Shown one piece after another: positions 6,007 through 6,237 of a DNA stretch of 6,237 nt (within the stretch, counting starts at the first letter, position 1; the number at the start of each line of letters is the position of its first letter). The notes beneath the pieces are model-generated. The model saw only the letters and a list, made by a program, of their open reading frames with translations. It searched no databases and was not told the DNA's origin. Source of the DNA: Anaerolineales bacterium. GTDB lineage: Bacteria; Chloroflexota; Anaerolineae; Anaerolineales; Villigracilaceae. Both the position numbers and the translations under genes were made by a program. The stretch lies in assembly GCA_016789485.1 (NCBI GenBank), contig JAEURE010000171.1, forward strand, positions 1 to 6,237. Direction: 5' to 3'.

Positions 6007-6069
6007 ATGGCAGGCAACATTCCCTACACTTATTGTTTGCGCGTACCTCCTTGCAGGCTGGTTCAGTAG
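6007..6069 (+). CDS. Small leader ORF, 20 codons
   Basis: ATG at 6007-6009 to TAG at 6067-6069. It begins MAGNIPYTYC and ends RVPPCRLVQ. A consensus AGGAGG (5993-5998) sits 8 nt upstream, the best ribosome binding site in the window, which is the main reason to believe it is translated. The peptide has Cys at 10 and 16 and Pro-Pro at 14-15. Codons 13-16 form the strand complementary to its own ribosome binding site. A terminator follows 21 bp after the stop. It matches no peptide family I recognise. The position suggests a regulatory uORF for the ABC transporter downstream; a functional micropeptide is also possible. It is too short for coding statistics. Confidence 0.5.
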   Translation: MAGNIPYTYCLRVPPCRLVQ

Positions 6070-6090
6070 TTTTGAATCTGTAAACCTTTG

Positions 6091-6122
6091 CCGCAGGCGC
6101 GCTCTTGCCCTGCGGTTTTTTT
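6091..6122 (+). terminator. Intrinsic terminator between the leader ORF and the ABC-transporter gene
   Basis: CCGCAGG (6091-6097) pairs perfectly with CCTGCGG (6109-6115) around an 11-nt loop and is followed by seven T (6116-6122). It is oriented with the plus strand and lies upstream of the ABC ATPase. It can end a short RNA from the leader or act as an attenuator. Confidence 0.88.
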
Positions 6123-6177
6123 ATTACCACGGGGCAAAATTGGGAAAAATTTAATTCGCACTCAGGAGAAAATAGAT

Positions 6178-6237
6178 ATGCCCTCTGTCATTTCAATAAC
6201 GAAACTGGCAAAACATTACCAGGTACCCGAGCGTGAA
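6178..6237 (+). CDS. ABC transporter ATP-binding protein, N-terminal 20 residues; 3' end outside window
   Basis: ATG at 6178 preceded by AGGAG at 6164-6168 (9 nt spacing), open to the end of the window. The visible start, with VISITKLAKHYQVPERE, has the first beta strand and the L-x-K-x-Y pattern that opens ABC ATPase domains. The VPERE ending resembles the ATPases of ABC-2 type exporters that I recall. The Walker A and later motifs lie outside the window, so activity, partner permease and substrate cannot be judged. The structured leader with an intrinsic terminator directly upstream suggests that its expression is conditional. Confidence 0.72.
   Translation, partial: MPSVISITKLAKHYQVPERE

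Larger units (their letters stand above)
5991..6122 (+). promoter_or_regulatory. Structured leader upstream of the ABC-transporter gene (putative attenuator, class unknown)
   Basis: The segment holds, in order, an ideal ribosome binding site AAAGGAGGT (5991-5999), a 20-codon ORF, and an intrinsic terminator that stops 55 bp before the ABC ATPase start. AAGGAGGTA (5992-6000) is perfectly complementary over 9 nt to TACCTCCTT (6044-6052) inside the ORF, so the RNA can fold to hide its own Shine-Dalgarno. AAAGG (5991-5995) can also pair with CCTTT (6085-6089), just before the terminator stem. GCAGG occurs three times (6010-6014, 6053-6057, 6093-6097), and each copy can pair with CCTGC in the 3' arm of the terminator. 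This suggests mutually exclusive folds controlling translation, termination, or both. What it senses is unknown. It could also be a free-standing small RNA of about 150 nt. Confidence 0.5.

Noticed and set aside
6123..6177. Second promoter directly before the ABC gene
   Set aside because: The stretch is A-rich, but no pair of -35 and -10 boxes with suitable spacing stands out.

Overview
This 6,237-bp window is ordinary bacterial chromosome of roughly balanced GC. It carries five complete protein genes of recognisable families and two genes cut by the window edges. A short regulatory-looking leader with a 20-codon ORF lies near the right end. The style of the proteins (a MurE-like ligase with an FGSAG/EDPR signature, and a PNPase with a Gly-Arg-rich tail) reminds me of Chloroflexota, perhaps Anaerolineae. 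That is an impression from memory, not a demonstrated placement.

Left part, plus strand (1-1129): the C-terminal end of a MurE-type Mur ligase (peptidoglycan stem-peptide synthesis) is followed after a single base by a complete GNAT acetyltransferase. The two are almost certainly co-transcribed. They converge with the next block, and the two stop codons are only 15 bp apart.

Middle, minus strand (1145-2848): an MFS transporter is followed 48 bp downstream by a small VOC (glyoxalase/bleomycin-resistance fold) protein, probably one transcription unit. The MFS start codon lies about 20 bp beyond the terminator of the next gene upstream, so its promoter is not obvious.

Right-middle, minus strand (2938-5861): the classical rpsO-pnp pair, ribosomal protein S15 followed by polynucleotide phosphorylase. 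rpsO has a good extended -10 promoter and a structured leader. An intrinsic terminator separates rpsO from pnp, and pnp has its own leader of about 200 nt with three hairpins. A strong intrinsic terminator ends pnp.

Right end, plus strand (about 5940-6237): divergent from rpsO is a leader with a perfect Shine-Dalgarno, a 20-codon ORF, an intrinsic terminator, and then the first 20 codons of an ABC-transporter ATPase. The Shine-Dalgarno is perfectly complementary over 9 nt to the Pro-Pro part of the small ORF. This is the most interesting element here. It looks like a translation- or structure-dependent attenuator of the ABC transporter, or a small RNA with an anti-Shine-Dalgarno segment, and I cannot assign it to a known class. 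Nothing mobile, no CRISPR array and no tRNA or rRNA gene was seen.
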